DNA of 53,744 bases from Desulfovirgula thermocuniculi DSM 16036 (GCF_000429345.1 NZ_AUBR01000019.1:1-53744), one strand, 5' to 3'. Positions 42,302 through 50,759 are shown, counted from the first letter of the stretch. Translations and numbers: made by a program. The notes: a model not told the origin generated them from the letters alone.

Positions 42302-42961
42302 ATGAAAAGGCTAAAGTGGCTGGCCCTCGCCCTTGCCGTCGCCGCCGCCCTGGTGGGCGCCGCCTACGCGGGCTGGGGCAAAAACCTGGACATAGTCGAT
42401 CCCATCATCACCGGCAACCTGGACATGAAGTTCACCGGCGGGCACGTGGCCTCTTCGCCCCTGGTCACCGCCGGCCTCAACGTGAGCGACTACGAGGCGC
42501 AGGTGAGTGTCGGCAACCTCTACCCCGGTTCCTTGCTCTACTTTGACTTAAGGGCCGAAAACACGGGGACCATCCCCGTAAAGTTGGCCAACGCCGAGCT
42601 CATCCTCAACCCGGCTAATGATGCGGTGTGGAACTACACCCGGGCCACCTGCTACGTGCTCTTTGACACCGACGGGCCGGGACCCGCGCCCCCGCAGTTC
42701 AGGCTGGTGCAGATTTACGGGCCCTTTGCCAACCTGGCCCAGAACCTCACCAGCAGGCTCAGCGATGTGGTCTTTAAGCCGGGCGGCTGGATCACCTTTG
42801 ACGCCCCCGAGGGCACCGACTTAAACGAGGACGGCGTGGTCAACGAGGAGGACCAGAACTGCATCACCCTCTGGCTCGACCGCAACGCACCCAACGACAC
42901 CACCGAGGGCAAGAACGTCAGCTTTACCTTAAGGCTCAACTGGAAGCAGTTCAACAAGTAG
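42302..42961 (+). CDS. TasA-like secreted protein 3
   Basis: 219 aa. Signal peptide ends AAYAGW; then GKNLDIVDPIITGNLDMKFTGG. The shared core is present: VSVGNLYPGSLLYFDLRAENTGTIPVKLANAEL. It is about 50 residues longer than paralogue 2. Near the C-terminus, GTDLNEDGVVNEEDQNC is a dockerin-like calcium loop (DxNxDGxxNxxD), so calcium may stabilise it; the end is FTLRLNWKQFNK. It could be a minor subunit or the fibre anchor. GGGGAGG precedes the ATG. Confidence 0.84.
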   Translation: MKRLKWLALALAVAAALVGAAYAGWGKNLDIVDPIITGNLDMKFTGGHVASSPLVTAGLNVSDYEAQVSVGNLYPGSLLYFDLRAENTGTIPVKLANAELILNPANDAVWNYTRATCYVLFDTDGPGPAPPQFRLVQIYGPFANLAQNLTSRLSDVVFKPGGWITFDAPEGTDLNEDGVVNEEDQNCITLWLDRNAPNDTTEGKNVSFTLRLNWKQFNK

Positions 42962-42968
42962 CGCGTTC

Positions 42969-42996
42969 CCGGGAGGGCGGGCTGCCGCCCTCCCGG
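42969..42996 (+). other. 12-bp stem-loop after TasA-like gene 3
   Basis: CCGGGAGGGCGG (42969-42980), loop GCTG, and its perfect complement (42985-42996). Same geometry as the stem after gene 2 (12 bp, 4-nt loop) but with a different sequence. Confidence 0.6.
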
Positions 42997-43022
42997 CAGC
43001 TTAATTTCCGGGAGGGAAAACG

Positions 43023-43436
43023 GTGGCGAAAAAAATCCTCCTCTTCCTGGCGGGGGTGGCCGCCTCCCTCATGCTCATGCCGGGGGGCCACGCCGGCTGG
43101 AAGCAGGGAGTGGAAATAAAGGGCACGGTGCAGACGGGCAAGTGGCATAGAGCAGCGGCACACGCCCCCCAGGCGCAGGCAGAAGAACCGCAGGAGGGCC
43201 CGGGCGAAACGGCCCGGGAAGCGCCGCCAAAGCCGCCGCACGACGCACCGGCCGAGGGGCCGACGGCGGCAGGCGGTGCAGGCGGTGAGGCCGGGGTGCA
43301 GGTAGCGCCGCTCCCGGGGAAAGGCGTTTCCGGCGGCGAGGGGCAACCGGCGGTGCCCCCGCCACCCGCGGCACCGGGGAGCGCCCTACAGGGGGCCCCG
43401 GGCGGCGGGGGAAGCGCGGGGACGGGGAGCGGCTAG
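43023..43436 (+). CDS. TasA-like N-terminus joined to Pro/Ala/Gly-rich tail
   Basis: 137 aa, GTG with GGGAGGG upstream. Signal peptide (ILLFLAGVAASLMLMPGGHA), then the family opening GWKQGVEIKGTVQTGKWH, but the beta-rich core never follows. From residue 42 on it is low complexity: many Pro, Ala, Gly and Glu, ending GAPGGGGSAGTGSG. It may be a secreted linker, a wall-spanning spacer, or a former TasA-like gene whose core was replaced. It is two nt ahead of the signal peptidase start, so it is translated with it. Confidence 0.65.
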   Translation: MAKKILLFLAGVAASLMLMPGGHAGWKQGVEIKGTVQTGKWHRAAAHAPQAQAEEPQEGPGETAREAPPKPPHDAPAEGPTAAGGAGGEAGVQVAPLPGKGVSGGEGQPAVPPPPAAPGSALQGAPGGGGSAGTGSG

Positions 43437-43438
43437 CC

Positions 43439-44635
43439 GTGCGCGAGCGCGGCCTCCTGGGCGGTCTCCTGCTCCTCATCTACGTCTGCCAGCACTTCCT
43501 CCTCCGCTACCTGGGCCTCGGCCCCCTGGCGGGCTACCTCTTAGTGGCGGCGCTGTGGGCGGCCACGGCAGCTTACACCCTCCACCTGCCCCGGCACCGC
43601 CCGGCCGGCCGGCTGCGCCTGCGGCGCCTGCTGTGCTACCTGGCCGGCATCTGCGCCGGCTTTTACATTCTCTTTCACCTTGCGGCGGGCCTGGTGGAGG
43701 GCTTCGGGCGCAGCCCCTACTCCTTTTCCGCCACCGGCATCCTGGTCAACCTGACCTTCGTCTCCGCCCTGCTGGCCGGCACGGAGCTTTCCCGGGCCCA
43801 CCTGGCCTGCGGCCTCTCCCGGCGGCGGGCGCTCCCGGGCACCGGCGCCCTAGCCCTTCTCTTTACCGCGCTCGCCCTCCCCCCGGGCAAGGTCCTCGAG
43901 CTGCGCGGGGGGCTGGAGCTGGCCAGGTACGCCGGAGAAACTTTCCTTCCCGCCCTGGCCGAAAACGCGCTGGCCTGCTACCTGGCCCGCCTAGGCGGCC
44001 CGGCGGCCTCCCTGTGTTACCGCGCGCCGCTCGCCGCCTTCCAGTGGTTCTGCCCGGTGCTGCCCAACCCCGGCTGGGCCACCAGGGCCGTGCTGGGCAC
44101 CCTCCTGCCGGTGGCCTTCCTGGCCGTCATCCAGCGCCTCTACCTGGCCGAGTCCGGGGCACTGCCTAAAAGCCGCCGCTTGAGCGAGGAGAGCCCTGCC
44201 GGCTGGGTGTTCACCAGCATCGCCTCTGTGCTGCTCATCTGGTTTTCCCTGGGCCTCTTCCCCGTCTACCCCTCGCTTATCTTAAGCGGCAGCATGGAGC
44301 CCGGCATTAAAAAGGGGGACATCGTGCTGGTCAGAAAGGTGGGCGGGGAGGCCGTTAAGCCGGGCGACATCATCCAGTTCCGCCAGGAAGGCGTCTACGT
44401 AACCCACCGGGTGGTGGAAGTCGTTTCCGCCCGCGGCGAAAAGGCCTACCGCACCCGGGGCGACGCCAACAACGCGCCGGACCCCGACCCGGTGCTGCCC
44501 CGGCAGGTCCGCGGCAGGGTTATTGGCGTGATCCCCAAGGTGGGGTGGGTGCCCATGACCGTCAAAGCCGCCGCCGGCCTGGTGAAGTTTAAAGGAGGTT
44601 TTGGAGAAATATGGCCCGCCCGCTCCTGGCCCTAA
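43439..44635 (+). CDS. sipW: ER-type signal peptidase I (SipW-like) with polytopic N-terminal extension
   Basis: 398 aa; SipW is normally about 190. The catalytic domain is C-terminal (about 260-398): PSLILSGSMEPGIKKGDIVLVRK with Ser285, and GVYVTHRVVEV with His323 in place of the bacterial Lys, plus RTRGDANNAPDPDPV. This Ser/His form is the ER/SipW type that processes TasA-like proteins. Residues 1-240 hold about seven hydrophobic helices of no known domain (LLLIYVCQHFLLRYLG, GFYILFHLAAGLVEGF). The gene ends overlapping the DUF5305 gene by 25 nt. It likely cleaves the TasA-like proteins of this operon at the membrane. Confidence 0.88.
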   Translation: MRERGLLGGLLLLIYVCQHFLLRYLGLGPLAGYLLVAALWAATAAYTLHLPRHRPAGRLRLRRLLCYLAGICAGFYILFHLAAGLVEGFGRSPYSFSATGILVNLTFVSALLAGTELSRAHLACGLSRRRALPGTGALALLFTALALPPGKVLELRGGLELARYAGETFLPALAENALACYLARLGGPAASLCYRAPLAAFQWFCPVLPNPGWATRAVLGTLLPVAFLAVIQRLYLAESGALPKSRRLSEESPAGWVFTSIASVLLIWFSLGLFPVYPSLILSGSMEPGIKKGDIVLVRKVGGEAVKPGDIIQFRQEGVYVTHRVVEVVSARGEKAYRTRGDANNAPDPDPVLPRQVRGRVIGVIPKVGWVPMTVKAAAGLVKFKGGFGEIWPARSWP

Positions 44636-45723
44636 ACCAAAAGCTGCGCAGAAGCCTCGCCTGCTTTAGCTGCCTGGCGGCGGCTGCCGCCGCCCTGGTC
44701 CTGGCCGGCGCGCTGCTCCTGCCGCCTAAAATGGAGGAAAAGCAGGTCCCCGCCTATGCCTACGACCAGCAGGCCCAGGTCCACTACCGCGTCTACCTTA
44801 AACCAAACGGCCTCTACCCCGCGGAAAGCCTCGAGCCCGGCATGGTCTACCTGACCAATTTCGTCGACCACATCAACACCCACTTCACCTACCGTTTCCG
44901 GGGCGAGCGGCCTGCTGAGGTGAGGGGCAACTACGAGGTCACCGCCGTGGTGGAAGCCACGGACGGCAAGGAGAAGAAGGTCATCTGGCGACGGGAGTTC
45001 CTGCTCCTGCCCAAGACGGGTTTTGCCGGCAGCGGCCGGGAAGTGGCCGTACAGCAGGTCCTGCCCGTAAGGCTCCCCGACTACAATGCCTTTGCGGAGG
45101 CGGTAATCAAGTCCTCGGAGTTCGCCCCCGAAGAGGTGAAGATGACCGTCAGGTGGAACGTGGCCGTGGAAGCCAGCACGGAAGGCGGCACCGTGCGCGA
45201 GCAAATTGCCCCCACCATGGTCATCCCCCTGGTGCGCAAGTTCTTTGAGGTGGGCGGGGAACTGGCCAAGAGCAAGAGCGGGGCCATCTACACCACCGTT
45301 TCCGTGTCCGCCGCACCGGCATGGGAGAGGCTGCTCGCCCCCTGCGCGGCGGTATGCGGGGCAGGCCTATCGGCCCTCCTCTTCCTCCTCCTGTTTACCG
45401 CCCCGGCGGGGGCCGCCGTAAGCCCCGCGCAGCAGAAGCTCCGGGCCGCGCTGAAAAAGTACGGCGAGAGGATCGTGCGCACCGACGGGGCGGTAAGCCT
45501 GGCCGCGGACGGCGCCATCTACGTCAAGAGCCTAGACGACCTCGTGCGCATTGCCGACGACCTGGGCAGGCCCGTGGTCTGCCGCGAAGACTCTTCCCGG
45601 GAGGCAGCGGCCACCTTTCTGGTGCTCGACGGGGAGCGCGCCTATGTATTTGAGTTCACGGAAGAGAGCGCCGCGCGCGCCGGAGCTTTTGCCGGTACAA
45701 AAAACTTGGCCGCCTCCGGTTAG
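44611..45723 (+). CDS. DUF5305-type membrane-anchored protein
   Basis: 370 aa, ATG inside the peptidase gene with AAAGGAGG and GGAG upstream. A membrane helix at about 20-40, an outside beta domain (VHYRVYLKPNGLYPAESLEPGMVYLTNFVDHINTHFTYRF, GNYEVTAVVEATDGKEKKVIWRREF), a second helix near 235-265, then a cytoplasmic tail (GERIVRTDGAVSLAADGAIYVKSLDDLVRIADDLGRPV). This layout is that of DUF5305, found beside SipW-type peptidases in bacteria and archaea. It may anchor or assemble the fibres; no catalytic motif is visible. Confidence 0.82.
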   Translation: MARPLLALNQKLRRSLACFSCLAAAAAALVLAGALLLPPKMEEKQVPAYAYDQQAQVHYRVYLKPNGLYPAESLEPGMVYLTNFVDHINTHFTYRFRGERPAEVRGNYEVTAVVEATDGKEKKVIWRREFLLLPKTGFAGSGREVAVQQVLPVRLPDYNAFAEAVIKSSEFAPEEVKMTVRWNVAVEASTEGGTVREQIAPTMVIPLVRKFFEVGGELAKSKSGAIYTTVSVSAAPAWERLLAPCAAVCGAGLSALLFLLLFTAPAGAAVSPAQQKLRAALKKYGERIVRTDGAVSLAADGAIYVKSLDDLVRIADDLGRPVVCREDSSREAAATFLVLDGERAYVFEFTEESAARAGAFAGTKNLAASG

Positions 45724-45740
45724 GCGGCCTTACATTCTTA
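45708..45740 (+). terminator. Terminator of the TasA/SipW operon
   Basis: GGCCGCCT (45708-45715) pairs with AGGCGGCC (45722-45729), followed by TTACATTCTT. The 5' arm lies in the last codons of the DUF5305 gene. Confidence 0.65.
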
Positions 45741-45804
45741 CATTGCGGCAAGGCCCTGAGGCGCGCCCGCCGGATCTTATCTTCCGCCAGCGGGCCGTGC
45801 GCCT

Positions 45805-46938
45805 TCAGGCGGCCTTCCCCTGCCGCGCCCGGCCCGCCCCGGGCACGGCCACCAGCAGGCCGAGCATCCCCAGGGCGGCGGAAAAGAGCATCACGCCCCG
45901 GTAGCCCCACCACTCGGCAATAAGGCCGCCCAGGAAGGGACCCACGGCGTTGCAGAGGTTCAAGGTGGACTGGAAGATGCCCCCGGCGGTGCCGCGCTCC
46001 TCGCCGCTCCTCAGCACCAGGATCAGCGCCCCTACGTAGAGGCAGGACCAGGCCACCCCCAGGAAGACCTGCACGATCACCAGGAGCGGCAGGGCGGTCA
46101 CGTAGGCGTAGGCCACGAAGACGGCAATGGAGAGCAGCTGGCCGAAGGCAAAGGTCTTGGCGGCGTCGAAACGCTCCAGGCCGCGCATGACCAGGGACTG
46201 CACGGCAAAGTTAATGCCCCATAGGGCGCCGATCCAGGAGCGGCCCAGGCCCAGGGAGGTGAAGTAGAGGGGGAGGACGATCCACACCGCCGTGGCCCCC
46301 AGGTGCCGCAGGAAAACGGCCAGGTAGACCTGTACATTTCTTTGCAGCACTTCAAAAAGCCGGGGCCCCTGCCCCCCTTTCCGCCGCGGTATGCCGCCCG
46401 CCCCCTCCCGGAAGCCCAGGGAAAGGGCAAAGGCCAGCAGGCAGGAGGCGGCGCTGGCGCCGAAGAGCAGGTGGAACTCCTTTAAGACCGCCGCCCCCAC
46501 GGCGCCGCCGATCCAGCCCAGGGAGCCGTAGGAGGAGAACTTGCCCATGTCGGCCCCGGACTCAAAGGCGTAGGCTATGAGGGCAGCGGCGGTCACCCCC
46601 AGGCAGAGACCCACGGCGGCGCGCACGGCCACCAGTAGCGGGAGGCTGGTGATGAAAAGCTGCGCGGCAAAGGCCAGCGTACTGACCAGGAGGCCCAAGC
46701 GCACGAAGGGCAGGCGTCCCAGAGAATCGGATTTCCACCCGGAGTAAATGGAGGAGGCAAAAAAGGATGCCCCGTAGGCCGCCCCCACCAGGCCGATCTG
46801 CCAGTCCTTCGCCCCCAGCTGGGCACCCAGGAGGGGGATGAAGATGAAGGACCCCTGCACGGCAAAGTTAAACAGCAGGTTGACCAGGTAGAGGGCGGCG
46901 CGGGGCGCCCCCGGCGTGAGAACACCGTGATTGCTCAA
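45805..46938 (-). CDS. MFS transporter
   Basis: 377 aa with about 12 helices. NLLFNFAVQGSFIFIPLLGAQLGAKDWQIGLVGAAYGASFFASSIYSGWKSDSLGRLPFVRLG carries the MFS motif A region between helices 2 and 3. Second half begins near VYLAVFLRHLGATAVWIVLPLYFTSLG. It resembles the sugar-phosphate/drug-type exporters of unknown substrate. It is convergent with the fibre operon and shares its direction with the methyltransferase locus, from which it is 96 nt apart. Single gene. Confidence 0.85.
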   Translation of the reverse strand: MSNHGVLTPGAPRAALYLVNLLFNFAVQGSFIFIPLLGAQLGAKDWQIGLVGAAYGASFFASSIYSGWKSDSLGRLPFVRLGLLVSTLAFAAQLFITSLPLLVAVRAAVGLCLGVTAAALIAYAFESGADMGKFSSYGSLGWIGGAVGAAVLKEFHLLFGASAASCLLAFALSLGFREGAGGIPRRKGGQGPRLFEVLQRNVQVYLAVFLRHLGATAVWIVLPLYFTSLGLGRSWIGALWGINFAVQSLVMRGLERFDAAKTFAFGQLLSIAVFVAYAYVTALPLLVIVQVFLGVAWSCLYVGALILVLRSGEERGTAGGIFQSTLNLCNAVGPFLGGLIAEWWGYRGVMLFSAALGMLGLLVAVPGAGRARQGKAA

Positions 46939-47034
46939 GCGGCATTCCTTCTTTGCACGGAAAAGAATTCCTTCAGCTATAAAACTATTTTAGCGTAAAA
47001 AAAGAGAAAGTCCACCCCCTCACCCGGCTTTCTT

Positions 47035-47706
47035 CTACAGGGCCGGCCCGGGGCCGGGGAGGGCGCCCGGCGTAAGGCAGACCTCCCCGCCGGGGGGCAC
47101 GCGCACAAACCTCTCCCCGTCGTCCCACGGCCCCCGCAGCAGCCCTTCCAGGTAGTCCGCCTGCCCCTCGCAGGTCAAAAACTCCAGCCCCAGCTTTCCG
47201 GCCACCTCCCGGGCCGCTTCCCGGGCCGCCTCCTCCCCCTGCCGCCCGGTGTTGATGAACACCAGCCGGCGGTAGTGGCGGAAGAGCTGGCGCATGAGGC
47301 GGGTGCCCCTCTCCTCCCCGTAGCGGGAGAGGCAGCGCTCGTATTCCCAGACGATGTTGCCCTCACCGGCCAGCCAGCCGGCGGAGAGGAAGTAGGCGTC
47401 CTGCCCCCACCGCCGGCGGGCGGCATGAGAGCCCAGGAGGAGCGTGATGCAGTCGTCCACCCTGGGAACGACCAGCGGCGCCGTACCGGCCCGCAGGCCC
47501 TCCAGGGCGCCGCCGCAGTATCCGTAGCCCAGCAGCACCAGGTCGCAGCCCCGGGCGCCGCGGAGGGCCTCCTGCAGGGACAGGCGCAGGCGCTCCGGCG
47601 AGCGGTGCAGGTCCTGGTCCAGGAAGCAGAGCTCGCAGCCCGCCGGGGCCAGGCGGGAAAGCTCTTCCTCCAGCACCTTGCAGGCAATGACGCAGGCCCG
47701 TACCAT
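47035..47706 (-). CDS. DUF1638 protein of the corrinoid methyltransferase locus
   Basis: 223 aa, DUF1638. VRACVIACKVLEEELSRLAPAGCELCFLDQDLHRSPERLRLSLQEAL, DLVLLGYGYCGGALEGLRAGTAPLVVPRVDDCITLLLGS and the GTRLMRQLFRHYRRLVFINTG block are the family hallmarks. The function is not known; the protein is regularly encoded with methylated-amine and methoxy-compound methyltransferases. It follows the MtrH-type gene after 16 nt. Paired Cys residues in the first 60 positions could bind a metal or corrinoid. Confidence 0.85.
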   Translation of the reverse strand: MVRACVIACKVLEEELSRLAPAGCELCFLDQDLHRSPERLRLSLQEALRGARGCDLVLLGYGYCGGALEGLRAGTAPLVVPRVDDCITLLLGSHAARRRWGQDAYFLSAGWLAGEGNIVWEYERCLSRYGEERGTRLMRQLFRHYRRLVFINTGRQGEEAAREAAREVAGKLGLEFLTCEGQADYLEGLLRGPWDDGERFVRVPPGGEVCLTPGALPGPGPAL

Positions 47707-47722
47707 GTGCGAAAGAGCCCTC

Positions 47723-48637
47723 TCAGAAGATCTTGTACAGGGGGTGGTTCTTCACCGGCCTGACGCCGCCCTGGCGCGCGCCGTAGGCCACCACGGCGCT
47801 GGCCGCCGCGCAGGCGGGGTAGACCCAACGCGCGTGGCGGATGGGGCCGTAAAAGATGAAGTCGGCGCCCCAAAGCAGCGGTACGGCGTACACGGCTGCC
47901 CCCGCGGCCACCATCTCGCCTTCCTCCCGGAAACGCGACTTCTGCCAGGTATGGAAGGCGTTGGAAGGCGCGCAGCCCGCCGGGTAGCCGAGCTTGTCCT
48001 TGACCTCCTTGATCAGCAGGGCGCTCCGGGCCGTCCCCGGCACGTCCAGGCAGCCGACGTCCACCAGGAGCTTTTTAATGCCTATTGCTTGTGCCCGTCC
48101 CAGGAGCCCGCCCCGACCGTCCTCTCCAGCCAGCAGGCGCAGCACGGCGGCGGGCTGCAGGGCGCGGCTGGAGAAGGCTAGCACCACCGCCGCCTCCAGC
48201 CCCAATTCGGCCAGCTCCTCCCAATCTTTTTCCGTGTGGTGTTCGTCGATGGAATTGTAGACCAGGCGCGGCCAGACCTCGGTGCCCTTGAAGTGACGGC
48301 AGGCCTTCAGGCGCACCTCGGTGAAGGAGGAGTCCACCAGGATGGGGTCCTCCGTATGGGCGGCCACAAACTCGATGTACCTCACCAGCGCCTCCTCCGT
48401 GTCGCCCACCACGTCAATCATGCGCTTTAAGCCGTAGGCCTCCGCCAGCTCGGCCTCCGCGGTCAGCAGATCCCTGGCCCGCGCCTTGTCAAAGACGCCT
48501 TTTATTGGATCGCTGACAATGCGGTGCCCGCTGAAGAAAATGCTGCCGATGAGCACCGGCGGGCGCTCGCCGGGCTGCCCACCGGTGCTGGTATCGCCCC
48601 AGGAAAAGACCTTTTGCGCGGCTGTAAAGGTAAGCAA
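47723..48637 (-). CDS. MtrH-type tetrahydrofolate methyltransferase
   Basis: About 304 aa from a TTG at 48637 with GGAGGACGGAAGG upstream; the open frame goes on to 48778 but that part is unlike the family. PVLIGSIFFSGHRIVSDPIKGVFDK, LVDSSFTEVRLKACRHF, NSIDEHHTEKDWEELAELGLEAAVVLAF and PAGCAPSNAFHTWQK are the MtrH/MtgA pattern. In acetogens such enzymes move the methyl group from the methyl-corrinoid protein to tetrahydrofolate. This fits its place after the UroD-type methyltransferase and corrinoid proteins. Confidence 0.9.
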   Translation of the reverse strand: MLTFTAAQKVFSWGDTSTGGQPGERPPVLIGSIFFSGHRIVSDPIKGVFDKARARDLLTAEAELAEAYGLKRMIDVVGDTEEALVRYIEFVAAHTEDPILVDSSFTEVRLKACRHFKGTEVWPRLVYNSIDEHHTEKDWEELAELGLEAAVVLAFSSRALQPAAVLRLLAGEDGRGGLLGRAQAIGIKKLLVDVGCLDVPGTARSALLIKEVKDKLGYPAGCAPSNAFHTWQKSRFREEGEMVAAGAAVYAVPLLWGADFIFYGPIRHARWVYPACAAASAVVAYGARQGGVRPVKNHPLYKIF

Positions 48638-48677
48638 CGCCTTCCGTCCTCCTTGCCGGGATGCGTGGTAATTTTGT

Positions 48678-49997
48678 TTATGCGTACCTGCCGTATTCCC
48701 TGGCCGCCTCGATGAGGGCGCGCACGTTCTCCGGCCTGATGTTGTCGATGACGGCTCCCGAGCTGAGGATGAAGCCACCGTCCCTGCCGGCAGTCTCGAT
48801 GAGCCGCTTGCAGTATTCCTTTACCTCCTGCGGCGTGCCCAGGGTCAGCAGGGTGATGGGCACGTTGCCGGCAATGCAGGCCACCTTCCCCAGGATTTCC
48901 TTGGCCCTGGCCATGTCGGTATCGTCAAAGAGCCATATGGTAGACCCAGGAGGCAGATCCGGAGCAATGACCTCCAGGCGGGTGTTGTAGCCGCCCTCGG
49001 CAAAGAGGAACGGCACCAGGCCCTCCTCCACCAGGCCCAGGATGACCTTCTTGAGCGTCGGCCAGTAAAAGGTCTTAAACTGCTTGTCCGAAAGCCAGCC
49101 GTCGGCCCCCTTGTGCAGAGGAATGAAGACCACCGGGTTGCCGGACATCTTGGCCATAGAGACGCCCATCCTTATGGCCAGCGGCGTTACCCTCTCCAGG
49201 GCCTCCAGGAGCTTATCGGGCCGCCGGTACATATCCATGAGGATGCCGTGCGTGCCCCGCAGGGTGTCGCCGATGATGTCAAAGGGCGCCTTGGTCGCCC
49301 CGCCAAACATTCCCGGGAAACCCTGGGCAGCAAGGCCACTTTCCACAGACTGCATCACCCCAACCCAGCGCAGGGCCTCGCTGCCTGCCTCCATAACCGC
49401 TCTTAAGGCCTCCTGCACCTCAGGTAAACCGAAGGGCACGAAGCTGCCGCAGGTAAGGGGCAGTTCCAAGACGTCTGTAAGAGTAGCCAGTTTTGCAAAA
49501 GGCTTTAAGTTGCCGAAAATGCGGGGCAGGTAGGTGCGCAGCCAAAAGTCCGTAGGGTCGTTGATAAGGGCGTCGTACTCCTCGGCCTTCATGTACTCGG
49601 CTTCCACGTACTGGTAGCAGCTGTCCGCAGGCACTCCGTGCCCCGGCCACTTGTAAAGCCGGTAGTCTAGCAACTCGAAAAACCTGCCGGGCGGCCAAAG
49701 GAACATGCCGTTGTGGGCGTCGGGCTCCAGCTCCAGGACATACTTGCGCAGGGCAGTTCCTGCCTTTTCGTAATCGTACATGGCCTCATAAAGGGTAACC
49801 CCGGCATAAGCAAGGGGGAAGAGCCCTGTCATGGGGTGCACCGGCACGCGGTCGGGCGCCTTCTTCAGCTGAATGGCGTCCTTGAAGCGGTTAACCCTCT
49901 CCTGGTAGGCCCTCTTGGCCTCCTCGCCGGCAAACTCCACGCCCTGGGGCTCGAGCCACCGCGCAAACATCTGCTCCTGCTTTTCCTCAAGCGTCAC
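48678..49997 (-). CDS. UroD-family corrinoid methyltransferase (O-demethylase type)
   Basis: 439 aa. URO-D/MtaA-like barrel with an N-terminal extension: DRVPVHPMTGLFPLAYAGVTLYEAMYDYEKAGTALRKY, LTCGSFVPFGLPEVQEALRAVMEAG, IPLHKGADGWLSDKQFKTFYWPTLKKVILGLVEEGLVPFLFAEG. The late block GTPQEVKEYCKRLIETAGRDGGFILSSGAVID is the usual end. These enzymes transfer a methyl group from a methoxylated aromatic or methylated amine to the cognate corrinoid protein. Longer than uroporphyrinogen decarboxylase (about 350), and no haem genes are near. Confidence 0.9.
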   Translation of the reverse strand: MTLEEKQEQMFARWLEPQGVEFAGEEAKRAYQERVNRFKDAIQLKKAPDRVPVHPMTGLFPLAYAGVTLYEAMYDYEKAGTALRKYVLELEPDAHNGMFLWPPGRFFELLDYRLYKWPGHGVPADSCYQYVEAEYMKAEEYDALINDPTDFWLRTYLPRIFGNLKPFAKLATLTDVLELPLTCGSFVPFGLPEVQEALRAVMEAGSEALRWVGVMQSVESGLAAQGFPGMFGGATKAPFDIIGDTLRGTHGILMDMYRRPDKLLEALERVTPLAIRMGVSMAKMSGNPVVFIPLHKGADGWLSDKQFKTFYWPTLKKVILGLVEEGLVPFLFAEGGYNTRLEVIAPDLPPGSTIWLFDDTDMARAKEILGKVACIAGNVPITLLTLGTPQEVKEYCKRLIETAGRDGGFILSSGAVIDNIRPENVRALIEAAREYGRYA

Positions 49998-50093
49998 TTC
50001 CCATCCCTCCCCAAAATTCTTCTACCTTAAAGCCCCCGCGCCTCCTCCCGCTGTTCTCTAAAGGCCGGAATTCCCGGCCCCTTCTGTACCGCC

Positions 50094-50723
50094 CTAAGCA
50101 AGCATGGCCGTAAACCTGTCGGCCAGGTAGACCGCCGCCATGGCGTCCCTGCCCACCGCGTCGGCCCCGGCGTATTCCCTCACCTTCTCGTCCACGGGCG
50201 CCCCGCCAATCATGATCTTCACCTTGTCCCGCAGGCCCGCCGCCGCAAAGGCCTCCACCGTCTCCTTGATGCTGGGAAAGACCGCGCTCAAAAGGGCGGA
50301 CATGCCCACAATGCGCGCCCCGCTCTCCTTCACCGCCTCCACAAACCGCTCCGGACTCACATCCACCCCCAGGTCGATGACCTCGTACCCGTGGCACTGC
50401 AGCATGGCAATGACAATGTTCTTGCCGATGTCGTGGATGTCGCCCTTCACCGTGCCGATGACCACCTTGCCTTTACCGCCGGCTGCCTCCTTCTTCAAGT
50501 GCGGGCCGATGAGCTCGGTAATCTGGGCGAAGATGGCCGCCGACATCACCAGGTCGGAAACAAAATACTCCTTTTGCTCGAAGCGCTCGCCCACCACCTG
50601 CATCCCCCGGCGCGCCTCCTCGATGATGGCCAGGGGGTCCTCCCCGGCTTCCAGCCGGGCCTTCACCTCGCTCAGCACCTTATCCTCCTGCAGGTCGGCT
50701 ACCAGTTGTGCCAGATCGCTCAC
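50094..50723 (-). CDS. Corrinoid methyl-carrier protein 1
   Basis: 209 aa. N-terminal helical cap (DPLAIIEEARRGMQVVGERFEQKEYFVSDLVMSAAIFAQI) and C-terminal B12-binding Rossmann fold with GTVKGDIHDIGKNIV (His97 is the lower cobalt ligand), VDLGVDVSP-like turn, MSALLSAVF and IGGAPV. It carries the methyl group between the substrate-side UroD-type enzyme and the MtrH-type enzyme. It heads the downstream part of the locus, and a perfect dyad lies 17 nt before its start. Confidence 0.93.
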   Translation of the reverse strand: MSDLAQLVADLQEDKVLSEVKARLEAGEDPLAIIEEARRGMQVVGERFEQKEYFVSDLVMSAAIFAQITELIGPHLKKEAAGGKGKVVIGTVKGDIHDIGKNIVIAMLQCHGYEVIDLGVDVSPERFVEAVKESGARIVGMSALLSAVFPSIKETVEAFAAAGLRDKVKIMIGGAPVDEKVREYAGADAVGRDAMAAVYLADRFTAMLA

Positions 50724-50739
50724 AATTCACTCCCCCTTC

Positions 50740-50759
50740 ATGTATACCTGTCTATACAT
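50740..50759. promoter_or_regulatory. Operator-like dyad ATGTATA-N6-TATACAT before corrinoid gene 1
   Basis: Perfect 7-bp arms (50740-50746 and 50753-50759). It contains GTCTATACA, which recurs before the GntR-UTRA gene at 52389. HutC-type GntR proteins bind related GT-TATAGAC sites, so this is a good candidate target of the locus regulator. Confidence 0.6.
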
